DNA from: Pochonia chlamydosporia 170
Taxonomy: Eukaryota; Ascomycota; Sordariomycetes; Hypocreales; Clavicipitaceae
Assembly: GCF_001653235.2 (NCBI RefSeq)
Contig: NC_035791.1
Coordinates: forward strand, 6,324,001-6,388,000
Length of the DNA stretch: 64,000 bases
Direction: 5' to 3'
Part shown: piece by piece, positions 22,414-34,161 of the stretch
Numbering within the stretch: the stretch's first letter is position 1
Layout: each line of letters starts with the position of its first letter
Made by a program: the position numbers and the translations under genes
Notes under the pieces: generated by a model
Told to the model about the DNA's origin: nothing
The model's database searches: none
The model's input: only the letters and a program-made list of their open reading frames with translations

Positions 22414-23001
22414 GCCGGTATGTAACAAAGAAGTTCTAGAAAGTTAATGAGGTTTAAGCTGTAGAAACGTAAGTTCGTGAAGTTAGTCGATCTATCCGTG
22501 TGACGCAACAACAAGACTGGGGGCTCTACCTACTTTGTGAAAGAATTGTCAAAGTGCAGAGTATGGCTGTCCACGCCTCTTACGCAGCAAAAGAGTGAGG
22601 AGTGATAAAATTAAGGTCAAGAAGTTTTACGCAGAATCATGGGCGGCTGACCTCTTTATATACCCCTTAGAACCCAGCACGGCATCCGTCGTGTACTACT
22701 AAAGCCTCGTCATCCCTCCGAACCTCCGCTCATGTCTCCATGCAGTCCATAGAATGAGTTCATGGCAACCGTTGACGGCATCATCTTCGCTTACCTTTCA
22801 TGTTTATTAGCCACGCGGCGTGGATCCCATTCCACGGGTCATGTTGTCAAGATACTAGGAAATTTAGTGCATGTATTCAGCTAAACAAGTGGACGCTAGA
22901 AGATTTCTAACCGATCAATCCATACAAACCATTCTTTTGAAATATTATGATCCTGTAGTTAGTACCTCATAATGAAGTATCCAGGCAGTGTCACTCCCCC
23001 T
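22414..23001. other. Intergenic region between divergent tails
   Basis: The left part corresponds to the former promoter of the chromodomain paralogue; it has a TATATA-containing stretch near 22,655 and loosely resembles 39,780-39,960 upstream of the intact gene. No other gene seen. Confidence 0.35.
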
Positions 23002-24849
23002 TTACATGTCCGTGTAGGTCGCGAGATTATCTGTACCCACCTCCACCATCACCCAAACTGATTCATCAGCACCATCCGAGCTATTCACGTCAGGTGTTTT
23101 TGAGAGACTTGTTTGCTGGCCCATGCCGCCGAAAAAGTCGATTGGCGGATCTAGTTTCATACTCAGAGAGCTATCAGCATTGGTAACAGGCAGCTTTGAG
23201 TTGCCTACGTCGAGCCCAGTCTTGTTCGCCTCCATATTCTCTTCGGAATTATCCCTAGGGTTGGCACCATTAACCAGGAAGGGGCTATCCTTGGACGCAT
23301 TCTCCAGCCCATGCAAGTCTGGTTTACTCATTGGTGGAGGATCCGTGATCGCATCGCTCAGTTTCGCCCACGACAATGTATGAAGACCCAGTCTGACGAA
23401 GTCTTCTTCAGTTATCTTGCGAGCGCCACAATTCAGGTCAAAATCTACGTCGGTGCCGCAAATTTCATCAGCAGTTTTGGCCTCAGAATCATCGCGAGGC
23501 CTCTCAGCCTCGACGGCCAACTCAACGACATCGGTCTTAGCACTGGAAGGAGTGCAAAGCTTTGATACCGGTGTGCCTACATCGCTTAATGAAGGTGTTG
23601 AGAAGCAGGAGACTTTGGCAGGTGTTGAGCTAAACGCTCCAGTTTCGGGTTGAGGCTTGTTCTTTGCCGGTGTCTCTTGTGTGTTGGGCTCAGGAACACA
23701 TTCGCTCAGAAGCGGAAGGCCATGATTCGTGTCCATACCACCATAGTCCTTAGTTTGATCAACCAAATCATGTATTGAGCGACGACCAATTTGATGATCA
23801 AAAAGCTGGCTACCTTTACAGCAACCTGGTCCGCAAACTGTCGGCCTTGTGTTGTCTTCTGACAAACCGTCACGATCAGAACTAAAAAGAGGATGAGCCT
23901 CAGGTAACTCCAACGTACGAAGACCGTCTACATTCATAGGAAGTGGTCTTGGTTGCGCAACGCCGATTTGAGTCTTGCTGGGTGTTGACGTTGGCCCATT
24001 GTCATCCGAGGTCATAGATATTGGAGGCAGACAAGAGGCAGCGTTTGTATTGTCAGGATTGCTCGGAAGTATCGCTTTGACTTCGGTCTCAAACTTGGTG
24101 TGCTCTGCCGCTCCAGTATTAAGGGTGACAACCTGTTCAATCGAGGTTGTGACGGTGATGTTCTTTCCTGCCCTCCAGGTTGGATCTCGAACGCCGCTAC
24201 CGCATTTCGGTTCTCTCTCCAACAAGCGACTCCTATCATCGGACCCCGAGACGGAAGCCAGAGCCGCGTCAGCAGAGGATGGCTTCTCCTCCCCCCAGCC
24301 TTGGATGGCTACTTCGCGGCGGTCATCTTCTGTCATCTTGCGAGCACCAGGATCCAAGGGAGAATATATGTCAGTGTCCCAAATTTGAGCATTAAGGTTG
24401 CAGTCGGTTTTGCTGCAATGATCTTGGACAACTATATCCGGCTCGGTACCAGCACCTGCATCAGGCGGACCGGAAGTTGTATGGACAACGCACTCGCCCA
24501 CGGCACTCAAGGGAGGTGTGGAAGCACAAGGCGACGGAGGTGGAGAGACGCTACATCCTGGTTAGCTGCAACGCATGAGTGCTCGTTTCTTATGGAGAAG
24601 GACTTACGGTATAATGAGTTTTAAGTCGGCAAACTTCTTGGTTCTCTTGATTTGTTTCTCAGTCGGTTCTTCCTCGTTGCCCGTTTTCATCCATAAGCCG
24701 CTTTCCGGATGCTGGGGAGTCTCTAGAGATTCCTTGGATTTTCTTTCTCTGGACGTAACTTGCTTCTCACTTGGTGCAAGCCCGAACCAATCATTGGCTT
24801 CCTTCAACGCGTCTTCAGCCGAGTTTTTATGCCTCAAGAGGTAAGACAT
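23002..24849 (-). CDS. Disordered protein starting with a BCS1-type C-terminal tail
   Basis: Two exons: 24,849-24,608 and 24,550-23,002. The 57-nt intron has a GTAAGT donor, GCTAACC branch and GATGTAG acceptor; the join is in phase 2 and gives 596 aa. The first 30 residues (MSYLLRHKNSAEDALKEAND) and the in-frame codons just upstream (24,850-24,896: FAKKIPELKFSTAQI) match the C-terminal helices of BCS1-type AAA+ ATPases. A CCCCAG acceptor sits exactly before that upstream block, as if another exon had preceded it, but I find no AAA+ motifs in the 800 bases upstream. The remaining about 560 residues are acidic, low-complexity and probably disordered, with a repeated motif GARK(M/I)TE(D/E)D at about residues 137 and 440. 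It is either a 5'-truncated BCS1-like gene or a new gene built from its tail. Confidence 0.5.
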
Positions 24850-25654
24850 GATCTGCGCCGTGCTGAATTTGAGTTCTGGGATCTTCTTAGCAAAGTCTGG
24901 GGAGAGAATCCATTATTTCAAGATACGTCGGCAAAACTGCTTGGGATGGAATGGGGAATTTATAGAATTTCTAACCAAGTTCAAGAACCAACGTGTTCTC
25001 TTGCGAGATAACGGCCCTTGAACAATTCTCCGGACTATTCCTCCGCAAATGACATATGAACCATCATCTTCCTCTTGACATGCAGACAGAGACAGAGTAC
25101 GTTTACTGTAGCTGGTGATGCATCAATTTCCCTCTGTTTGTGGCTGAGATGTCTGGTCTGCTGTTCTCCAGGTACTTCTGTAAATCAATGGGAAATGAGA
25201 AGCTGCTTAACCTTCTTAAACACCGACCTACTTGCATAGTCACATAGCACGGCGGACATTGGCCCACTTTAACTAGTATCTGGGAAGGGTAGATCAAATA
25301 CGTCATGAGACCTCGAACCATCGCGTGAGGCATTTATGCCTAATACCCCACTTCACCTTTTGGAGGGGACTACCGCAAGCTAATGCAATTACTTTCCTCC
25401 TCTCCTCATCACGAGTTGCAGAACCTTCAACCAACAGAAACATCCTAGGTCGATACTGGGCTTTAAGGCACGGCCAAGTAGCGATTTCAACGAGTTTAAG
25501 GCCGCGTTGTCTGCCGCTGAACAAGATATATTGTGAACCACGCGCAAAGCTCAACATTGTTCAGGTCTGTGACAACTGCACGTGAAATCCGAGTCTGCGT
25601 TTCGACATTCCCTCCTGCTGGGTTAACTAACCCGGGAGACGGACAATAATCCTA
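24850..25654. other. Region upstream of the BCS1-tail gene
   Basis: Contains only the short BCS1-like block at 24,850-24,896 (minus strand). No Walker motifs or other exons are visible in the rest. Confidence 0.4.
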
Positions 25655-25960
25655 ATGGTACGTTATTACCCTAAATACAACCGAAAGCATCTCACACATT
25701 CTTAGCCGTTTACTTGGTCGGCACTACCAGAATCTGCTGATTTCGGAACCGGTTCGGGGAGGACACCTTGGGTGATTGAAGGACAAAACCAAATCTTACG
25801 CTGGCGCCAGTGTTTGATTAAGGTGTACGAAAAAGATGACAAGGGAGAAAGGCAATTGAAGGCTGAATATGACGTATGCAGTGGGATAGGAAGGGTTCCG
25901 AAGGGTACTGAAATCCACATAGGCGGGATAGGTGGTGTGTGGTCGGTGGCAGACGAATGA
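25655..25960 (+). CDS. Possible 85-aa protein with intron after the start codon
   Basis: Tentative gene. The ATG at 25,655-25,657 is immediately followed by a GTACGT donor. A 48-nt intron with CTCAC branch and TTCTTAG acceptor leads to an open frame (25,706-25,960) starting PFTWSALPESADFGTGSG and continuing with Lys/Glu-rich sequence to WSVADE. Without the intron this frame has no ATG. It ends 29 bp from the convergent gene at 25,990-27,165. No family recognised; it could be chance. Confidence 0.3.
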
Positions 25961-25989
25961 TACCAGCATTACCCTAGTCGGTCTCGAAC

Positions 25990-27165
25990 CTATCTGTACA
26001 GCTTGCGTTGAATGAGAGTCCCTTCAAACAGTTCCATAGAGAGACAAAGCTGAGCCGTATCGTTCGCCTTGTGTGAAATGACCATCCACACGCAATCTGT
26101 GCGCCCTCGCCATTGTTTGAGGTCTTCCTGATACGCAGGACTAGCTGCGACCGCACTGCTGATCTCATTCCCAAAAGCTTTCGAGATTACATCGTGCCGA
26201 CACCCTCTGATAGTAAATTTCGGATTAGGGAGTATTTTGGCACCTTCAGAGAAACAAACATATCGAAGCCCAGCTGTTGTCTCCAATTTAACGTCGAATA
26301 AGTCTCGAGCAAGATTGTCGATCTTGTTCTCCATGATTTCTAATGCCATTTGGCATCCGAAATCGGACCGGACGTTGGGAAATGACATTGAGATGGATGC
26401 GACAAGGCTATTCTCATCCCCTGGATCAGGAACCCTCCTAATTGCATCGGATAGCGATAGCGGCACAAGCCGCACCGTCTCCGCTAGAGATGCATTTACA
26501 AGTACATGTTCGTATTCGGCAACGTTACCAGATGTGCTGAAAGCGGGATATACGGTCGATGGTCCGCGTGCAACCGCTAACGAGCTCGCAATACTCGCGG
26601 TTGGGGAAGGGCTACGCCTCTCTTCAGATGGGGCCCTTTGACGATTGTCTTCTGTTAATCCTATGTCCGCGTCAGTTGCCTATCAAAAAACTTTGGCGGT
26701 GATCTGCATACGCCGCCTCTTTGTCGCCCGTTGCCGATTCGATGTAGTCCACCAACGTTCGATCTTGTCCCTGACATCTGAGCCAAGTTCAGCTTCCAGC
26801 TTCTCCGCTATTGAGGTTCGATAGGCTGAAGGAGTTTTTTCGAGCTCGGATATCTTGCGGCGCAGGTGACTTTGACCAGTGAAATGCGTTGGTTGATCCG
26901 CCGCCGCTTTGCTGAGATGGTATGCTAACCAAGCACATTTGCCTTGGTCCAAAAATATCCTGGTCGTGGAAGTCGGTTCAGATTGCTGTGCTAGCTGCCA
27001 TGCCTCGAGCAGCCCCTTTGGGCTGCGTTCAAAGATATTGACTCTGTCAAGGAGCCATTGAACATCATTTGAACTATCGTCCAATTGGTGGTGGTTGTCA
27101 TCAGAAGAGATCCCATTCATAGTGCGAAGAGCGATGGCAAGCAAGGGGTAATAGGTGTGGAGCAA
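25990..27165 (-). CDS. Unrecognised 374-aa protein, two exons
   Basis: Exon 1 is 27,165-26,712 and exon 2 is 26,660-25,990. The 51-nt intron (GTATGC donor, CTGAC branch, ACATAG acceptor) joins in phase 1 and yields one frame of 374 aa (359 aa from the second ATG, MNGISSDDNHHQ). Two separate shorter frames would otherwise meet here. The N-terminal region (NDVQWLLDRVNIFERSPKGL, LLEAWQLAQQSEPTST, ELGSDVRDKIERWW) is helical and ends in a basic KRRR stretch. A Ser/Pro-rich linker follows, and the C-terminal half (FGCQMALEIMENKIDNLARD) is helical. I believe similar proteins occur in other Hypocreales but cannot name a domain. It is adjacent to the toxin-domain cluster, upstream of it on the other strand. 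Confidence 0.6.
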
Positions 27166-27995
27166 ATTTGAAAAGCGGGAGGGAAGGATAACTTAGAAGG
27201 ATAACTTAGAAGGGTAGCACAGAAGGGTAGTGAACTTAAATATTGGAGATATGCTCCACTTATCTCCAACCGGGTTCTGGATCACCCGACGTTAGTGTCA
27301 TGTAGCCACTTCCATCTTTGACTGTGATCATAATGGTTAGGCCACGGGGCCATGTTGAGCGAAACATAGGAAAAACACTAGCTCCGGTGGCCCTGTTGCC
27401 AGGGGGCAATGCTGCGTTGGATTTTGCCAGTTAGAGCTGTACAACAGCCCATTTTTTGCTATACCACCTCAATTTCAAGGTGTGAGCGGGCTGTAAGCTG
27501 TATCCTGGGCCAATCGCGGTCTTTGGTGGGCGTGATGTTTGTGTCACTGTAGCTGCAGCTGAGAGTTGCTCAGTCACTAAATCCAAGAATACCCTGGCCC
27601 GCAATATCTAATAAGAAAGACCAGCCAACTAACCATGCAATTTGTGTTTCAGCAATGATTGGATGCGGGGAATTGTACTCCTCGGCGCTTAATCTGAATG
27701 CCTGGAAATGTGCAAGTTGGGCAGGACAGTTAAAGCTGATCCCTGTATGCTCGGTTGGAGTGAGTGAGGGACATGCAGCTTTTGTCACCATTGGAACGAG
27801 CCACGCGTCGAAATGTGAAGGTCCTCTCTGTCTTCTGGGCGGGCCATTCATTGTTGACGGTGTTCCTTCTGTTCATTTGCTGAGCATGGAAGCATTGACT
27901 ATAAATTGGCAGCTTCCTCCTGCCATTGAAAGGTTCGATATCGGTAATTTGCGGCGGATTACATCCCCCATCGTATCATCTGGCATCTTGCAAAG
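27166..27995. other. Intergenic region between the 374-aa gene and the toxin-domain cluster
   Basis: Short imperfect repeats (AAGGATAACTTAG twice, then AGAAGGGTAG twice) at about 27,184-27,238. This stretch would contain both divergent promoters. No gene supported. Confidence 0.4.
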
Positions 27996-28718
27996 ATGTC
28001 GTCGTCTCGTTCCGTATCCTTTTTTAAGACAATTCCCACGACGCTTTTCCGTATTAATAATGGGAGAAGCATCAAACTTCGAGACTTAGCTGTAAAGAAA
28101 AGGTCTAGCTATGATGTTTTGTCTCAGAGTGGTTTTCTACACCCATTGAATTCTACCACATATACTCGTAATTATTGCATTTTGTTATTGGTGAGGACAG
28201 AGCTAACATGCCTTCAGGTCCCAACGGTGCCTCTATGCGTCCTTTCGGGGACACTCAAACAGAACTAGTCAAATCGTTCAAGGGGAAGGATGTGATTGTT
28301 TATGGAGTACCAGAAAGTAAAGGACCTCGGCATTTAAGCTGAGCCATAGCTGATAATTTCAGATACCCCTCTCCCCGACAACCTCATATTGGTCCATGAA
28401 CATAGCGACCACTACTCGTTACAGCCTGCCGAGCAGATGAGTGTGGAAGGTGGGTGTTCGATATCTGACATGTGCCGCCGGCTGACCAATAGGTCAGAGC
28501 TCAATCACGCCTTAACACAATTCTTCCAACAGAATGCGACACAATATACACAGGAGGCTTGGCTTTTTACTTTTAGAGACGGATGGCAGTGGAGCGACGA
28601 GTACCAAGACTATTTCCGCTGTTTGGATAATGGTAGCTGTGAATGGTACTCCGCCCAGGGTGGTACTTCATCGTCCAAAAGTGCAGAAAGGGGATCCAAG
28701 AAGGGGAAAGAACACTGA
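27996..28718 (+). CDS. Tse2-like ADP-ribosyltransferase toxin-domain protein 1
   Basis: Four exons: 27,996-28,167, 28,218-28,316, 28,363-28,449 and 28,498-28,718, giving 192 aa. All three introns are phase 1 (50, 46 and 48 nt) with clear signals, e.g. GCTAACATG branch and TTCAG acceptor in intron 1. Recognisable blocks are LFRINNG in exon 1, PNGASMRP in exon 2 and VHEHSDHYSLQP in exon 3. Together these resemble the fungal family assigned to Tse2 ADP-ribosyltransferase toxins, named after a bacterial type VI effector; the assignment is from memory of that family. The last exon ends in a Ser/Lys-rich tail absent from gene 2. There is no signal peptide, so the protein is probably cytosolic. Intron 3 is a multiple of three, so retention would not break the frame. 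Confidence 0.7.
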
Positions 28719-28908
28719 GATGGCGACTTTGACCTTCCATAGAAATTCGTTCTGAAACAAGCGCGTTGGTTGTCACATTACACTCGTTTGGTTTGGTACG
28801 CTAGAGCTAGCACGTGACAATGTCAAAATTTTCTGCAACAACTAACCTTAAATGTTTCTAAACTCTACAAGATGGAATGGGAAACAATGCCATTGCAGAC
28901 TAGGAACA

Positions 28909-29558
28909 ATGGCGAATTTGATCGGTGTATTCAAGAACTTCCCCAAGGAACTCTTCCGCATTAATAATGGTCATCATATCCAACTGCGCCAGTGGTCGCC
29001 CAAACGACACGCCTTTGATGTTTGCATCAATAAAGGCATGGTCCAAGCAAAGGCACTGCAGCCGCACTTGTACCAAGGTAAGCGCCTCAATATTATGTGT
29101 TGTAAAACCTTGCTGACTAACTTCTAGCACCGAATGGTGCGTCTATGCGACCAAATTCACCATACCAACAGCAACTTGTCGCCAGGCTATTCAAGGGTAA
29201 GAATGTGATCATATATGCGGTACCTCCAGGTAAGTTGTTCTTATGGACTCCGCACCTAATCTGCGGCCATGCCCCATCAATCATTGTGCCAACATCTTAA
29301 GGGACTCCATTGCCAGACGACTTGCTCTTGGTGCATGAGCGTTCAGACCATTTCTCTCTACAGCCAGCTCGAGATATGACCATTGAGGGTAAACCAATCA
29401 ACCCATGTAAGAATTCTGACAGCAAAAAATTAACATACATATTAGACTTAAATAACCAAATAACATGTTTTCTTTTGCGCCACGGAACTCTCTACACAAG
29501 AGAACAATGGCTAGATATCTACACAGGGGCAACAGACTTCGATCACGTCCAAAATTGA
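28909..29558 (+). CDS. Tse2-like ADP-ribosyltransferase toxin-domain protein 2
   Basis: Tandem paralogue of the gene at 27,996, with exons 28,909-29,077, 29,128-29,229, 29,302-29,388 and 29,446-29,558 (156 aa). Introns of 50, 72 and 57 nt are all phase 1, with good signals (GTAAGC...GACTAAC...TTCTAG in intron 1). Blocks shared with gene 1: FPKELFRINNG, PNGASMRPNS, LLVHERSDHFSLQP, and a final helical block starting after the third intron. The third exon is 87 nt in both. No stop or frameshift. The product is expected to be intracellular, and any enzyme activity must be tested. Differences from gene 1 are spread throughout, so the tandem copies are not recent. Confidence 0.7.
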
Positions 29559-29614
29559 GGCAATTCGGAGAGCTAGTTTGGCAACTTGGCCCAAAGTCTA
29601 TTTTGGATCGAACC

Positions 29615-30370
29615 CTATTTTGCCATCCAAATGCTATCCGCATCATCCGCTACGGCTGCGTGAAATGGGTGCTTTTCCAGCCAAGACTCTGCATCTTCCT
29701 TAGTTGCAGACCTATCGAAGAATTCGTCCAGTGATCGATTAAAGTCTACTCGAGCTTAGTATGCTACCGATATAGCATTCAAAGGAGGCATTGTACCTTG
29801 GAGATACATTCCGCGAGACGGTTGCAAACTGAACCGGGATAGAAACTCATGGATAAGGATTAAACTGGCTGGAATCGGCGTCCCTAAATATATATGAGCC
29901 CCTGTGCAATACACCTGTCATATTTGACCAACCCTTAGGTACAGTATAGATCCGCGGTGTCTCAAGGTCGTGTGCAATTTCTTGGCGATCGAGAAACTCA
30001 TCGTAGTGTCTTCGAGCATACTCTTGCATCGTGAATGTATTCGGGAACATTACTGCGCCGTTGGACACTAGTTTGGCATCGTTAATCACTTGCATCGGCT
30101 TCGCAAGAAGACATACCACCCACCTGATTGTTTGTTTACTCCTGGGTATACCAGTCCATCACTTGCTATCGCCACGCCTTCATCATATGGATCGTCGAGG
30201 CGGCTGTCATTCTCTGCTTGGTCAAATAGACTTGAGAATTTCTTGGGCCGGTAGTAGGTTAAGGTAGCAGGAAAAGTGGAATAAATGGCTTTCACAGTGA
30301 ATTTCCGCTTCTGCAAACCGGTTCCTGGGTTTGCATTCGACAAACGGAACCGCCCTATGACTCGAAACAT
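29615..30370 (-). CDS. Tse2-like ADP-ribosyltransferase toxin-domain protein 3
   Basis: Convergent with gene 2 (57 bp between stops). Exons are 30,370-30,124, 30,067-29,933, 29,883-29,797 and 29,745-29,615 (199 aa). Introns of 56, 49 and 51 nt are all phase 1, and exon 3 is again 87 nt. Diagnostic blocks: DEGVAIASDGLVYPG in exon 1, SNGAVMFPNTFTMQE in exon 2, LIHEFLSRFSLQPS in exon 3, and a Trp-containing helix (AESWLEKHP) in exon 4. This is a different subfamily from genes 1 and 2: the N-terminus is longer and rich in Arg/Lys without acidic residues in its first 30 positions, which could be a mitochondrial presequence. Intact throughout. The intron structure argues for long residence in fungi and against recent bacterial transfer. 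Confidence 0.7.
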
Positions 30371-33300
30371 GTTGTCAAGTTTGCAGACACGACATTATTA
30401 GAGCTGGGTTCGGCAATGTTGACTTTGTTCTCCTGAGTTCGGATAAACTTTTCTCCCAATCCGAATCCTAGGTGTAACTTCTTGTGGGCCAGTGGGAGTG
30501 CGTGCAGCTTGGGGCGTGGGGACTGATGGGAAGCGAAATGTCTGGCTCTAAATCCGTGCCCATGTTATCCCATTTCGAGTGATCAATAGTCATGAAGAAT
30601 GTTTTAATGGTAGCTCCAGGGGGAGATACAGATTGAAGAAATTGGATGCTAAAGATAACAAAAAAAAAGGACAGGAAACAGTGGTAACCTGCTTTCTTGT
30701 ACGCCGGACCCTAGCCTTACGCGCCTACGCAACTGTCTCAAAAGCCTCTCGATCGTATAAAGCGAGTGCCTGGCATTCATAACCACAAGTCTCTCTTCTT
30801 CCAACTTTCCCTTCAAAACAGGCACTAGCAAAGATACTTTCAGGTGCCCATGACCTTGCTTCTCAAGCTCCCAGGCTCGTTCCGAAAAGGCATTGGCAGG
30901 CCCGAAGCGGACCGGTCTCCTGTACTAAGCTGAACTAGTGTGTAGGGGAGGAGGGTGCTTCGCCATATCGGGGAGCTTTTGAGCGCCTGCAGCGGGACTT
31001 GCTCCGTAACTATACTAAGAATAATAATCGACCAGTGAGTCGCACAATCCTTCCCCCCCTTGCCCTAGGGCTTTGCACAAGTCGGCAGTGCCAACCCGTC
31101 GTGGGAGTATTGGAATCAACGTAGGCGCAGCTGCCACCAAATTAGACGGCTGGGACAGACAATGAATCAATCAATCAATCCGGGTCGGAAAGGCCTGCAG
31201 GTGGGCGGCTAGTGGCTTAAGTGGCGCAGAGATTGTGGTGCAGGCGTAAGCACAGATCGTTCTGCGGTCAAAGCTTAATTTTTTGCCCCTGGAGAAAGGC
31301 GCGGAAGGAAGAACCTTTCGTCCCAAGGCATACGGCATGTTAGAAGACCATAACTGACGTCACTCCTCGATGGTCCTGCTGAGCAACAGCCCTCAATAGA
31401 GCCAAGAACGCGCCCAAGCCGGATATTCAAAATGGGGTAACAGTGCGTATATTCACATCTGACCATCTGCTAGCTAGTCCAATTTGCTCTTCTTCGTGTC
31501 TACGCAGTCCAACTTGCTCTCTCCCTCTCCCAAGCAGCAGGGCTAAACTTCTTAGTTACTAAGTTTTTTGTCTCTTTGATTGCCTGTTCCCCACGCAATT
31601 AGTTGCACGGCAAGAAGATAGGTGCCTAAAATACTTTAACTTTAATAGATCTATTTAATGCTTGACGTGCTTCTCCTAGGTGTATGTATTTATATTCATA
31701 AATACTGCTAGCTAACGCGTGTTTTATACGCAAAGTCCTACGTAAAGTAACCTTCTTTTGCTATTAGGTCTTGCTCTTTGAGATTCCTTATTGCTGCTTA
31801 CAGGCGACTTTTGCGGTCCGGCACGAGATGGCTTTCTGGCGCGGTTTGGTTTAAATAGAGAAAGAAGATTTATTATCTACAAATTAGTTATAAGTTAGGC
31901 AAGATACTTTAGCATGGATAGATACATACTCTTATCTGGTAAGGCCTTGCGTTCACGCTATACCTCCTGCCTATTAATAAGCTTTTTATACTTAGAAAAG
32001 AGAGCATAAAGATAATTAGCGTCTAAAGGCGTGGGTATAGGAGTTCTCCTAGGATCCTCCTGCCTAGCTGCTACTAACTATATAGTAGAGAAAGTTAAGA
32101 AGCCTAAATTAATATTAAGCTTCTTATAACTTGATTTTAAGGGGAGCTTGCTAGAGTCACTAAAAGAATTCTATTTATCGTTATTAATGCTGTTATAGCT
32201 GCTCACGCTGCTAGGTGATAATACAATTATTATTGCGGAATCCTAAGAGGAACCAGGCAATAAAGATAAGTGATTATAAGTCTTAAGCGTTAGGCTTATC
32301 TGTGTTATTATGATTCTTTCTATTATGCAGTAAGAAAGTTAAAATTATAGGAAAGAAAAAGAAGAGGTGCATATTAACTAGACACTTTAAGTTAATTATG
32401 CCCAAGTTATTTAGCCTTTATATAGGCAGAACCTAACCCATTAACCGCAGCGTTAACTAGTTAAGGACGCAAAAGCTTGACCCAGACTGTGTTCCCAGAT
32501 TTAATCGGCTCTGCTAACTCAATGTGGTGTGGGTGAGCTTCCCAAGCATTCATCCAAGTTTATAAATAGCCTTGTCGTCGCTCACCCCATTCTAAATCTC
32601 GTTATTCTTCCATTTCCCCCGCCCAAAGAATTCGCATTCTACTAGCGGTGCTTACTGCTTCTCTCCCTACATCTCTGTCCGCTCTTCCTTCTCTGTCCAC
32701 TAATAATCCTCAGTATTACTTAGCCTTGCCGCTAATGCAGCTAAGAGTTATCCTGCATTATTTAGCAACAGTAACCTCAGATAACGTATTATTAAAACCT
32801 TTAGGGACACATAATGTGGCGCGGGAAGTTAAGAAGCTAATAATTAAATAATTGCTCCTTAGCCTATCATTTAGCAGAAGCTATTTAGCCTCTGACCTTT
32901 TGCGTTAAAGCATTTAGCCCAATACAGGGGAAGATTCCAATAAATATAACATTAATAATTTAAGGGAAGGGGCACTATAGGATTAATATAATACATACGC
33001 TATTAAAGGACATAGCTATAGGTTATAGACCTACGCCAGACATACTCTAGCATGCTTGTGGAGTAGTATAAGAGCAAGGCGATATAGGCAAACTAATCCC
33101 AAGCATATTAACCTAATATTTCTAGCCGCTAGCAGATCAGCTGAAAAGCCTCAGATGACGGAATCAGAGGAAGTGGTTAGGCATGACGAGTATTATGGGG
33201 CGCCAGCACCCTAATAAGGCAAAGCTTGCGAGACAATGGTAACTCTTGGCCGCGCTGCCAGCCCCCAAACCCGACTGCAGGCATTAAAAACCCTTTCGGA

Positions 33301-33579
33301 CACTCCAAGACTGGAGGCAACCAACCTATCACGAGAGCTAGTTATTACTAATAGGCTATCTTTGCTGGATTTTTTGATGAGAGAAGCGCGTTAATAAGCC
33401 CTAGTATTTATAGAGTTAGCAAACGCTTTAAGGTTATTTAGCTACAGATTGTAGATTTGTAGATTTAATAGATAGTAGAGAACAGGTAAGGGTTTCTATT
33501 TCTAGCTAATATAGGCGCGAGGATTTATATTGTTATAATCTTAGCTAAATAGAATAGCAAGCAGCTAAGAGAAGGCAGC
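30371..33579. other. AT-rich gene-free region, probably decayed mobile DNA
   Basis: From about 31,600 to 33,560 the sequence is very rich in A, T and TpA steps (many TTAG, CTAG and TATA runs) with no sustained reading frame, as expected of heavily RIP-mutated repeats. 30,371-31,560 is less biased. I could not find terminal repeats or a recognisable transposase. A CAAT tetranucleotide run sits near 31,165. Confidence 0.55.
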
Positions 33580-34161
33580 ATGCATCAAGGACATAGAGCT
33601 GTAATAGGAAAGCGGAGCCTGTTAAGCCTAACAAATGATGTGGCTAACGCGACCAAAGCAATAACAACCCGCGACACCAAGGGAGAAGTGGGAATCGAGC
33701 AGGGTCAATGCGGCGAGGGAGAGGACAAGACGAGGAGGGAAAGAAAGGAGAGAGATGTGGTTTTGGTGGTTGGTCTTATAGATTTTTTCTACAGCAGCGG
33801 GAGGTCGAGAGTGGGGCTTGGGAGCTTTGGGGGCGGCGCCTTGCCAATGCGGGCAGGCGGTCGAAAACGGCAGCCAATTTGCAACGACCGACTTTACACA
33901 GAGAAAGGTGGCAAACCGGGCTCATTTCATGCTTATCCGGATGGTAAAATTGTCTTTTCAAAAAAGAAATACAGCGAGGTTTATTTTACTCCTATAAACA
34001 CTAAAGAGTCCACTCTAGCGACAGGTCTCATTTGGACTATGGATGATACGGACCAGATGGCCCTATATTGGGACAGACAGGCTTGGCAATAAGGCCAGTG
34101 GTTTGACCAATACGGCAAATGGGTTGCGTTTTATGACGGGGTTTGGTATGCGTGGCACTAA
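33580..34161 (+). pseudogene. Tyr/Trp-rich coding relic with premature stop
   Basis: An open frame to a stop at 34,090-34,092 ends in FSKKKYSEVYFTP and LIWTMDDTDQMALYWDRQAW. After that stop the same frame stays coding-like (GQWFDQYGKWVAFYDGVWYA) to the stop at 34,159. This suggests one protein with a point nonsense change. The N-terminal 90 codons (Arg/Glu/Gly-rich) look unlike the rest and may not belong. Family unknown; it lies at the edge of the AT-rich block. Confidence 0.35.

Noticed and set aside
27655..28089. Open frame overlapping the start of the first toxin-domain gene
   Set aside because: It conflicts with the well-supported spliced gene starting at 27,996 and has no recognisable domain.
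27996..30370. Recent horizontal transfer of the Tse2-like genes from bacteria
   Set aside because: Nine fungal-type introns with conserved phase across three diverged genes indicate long residence in fungi.
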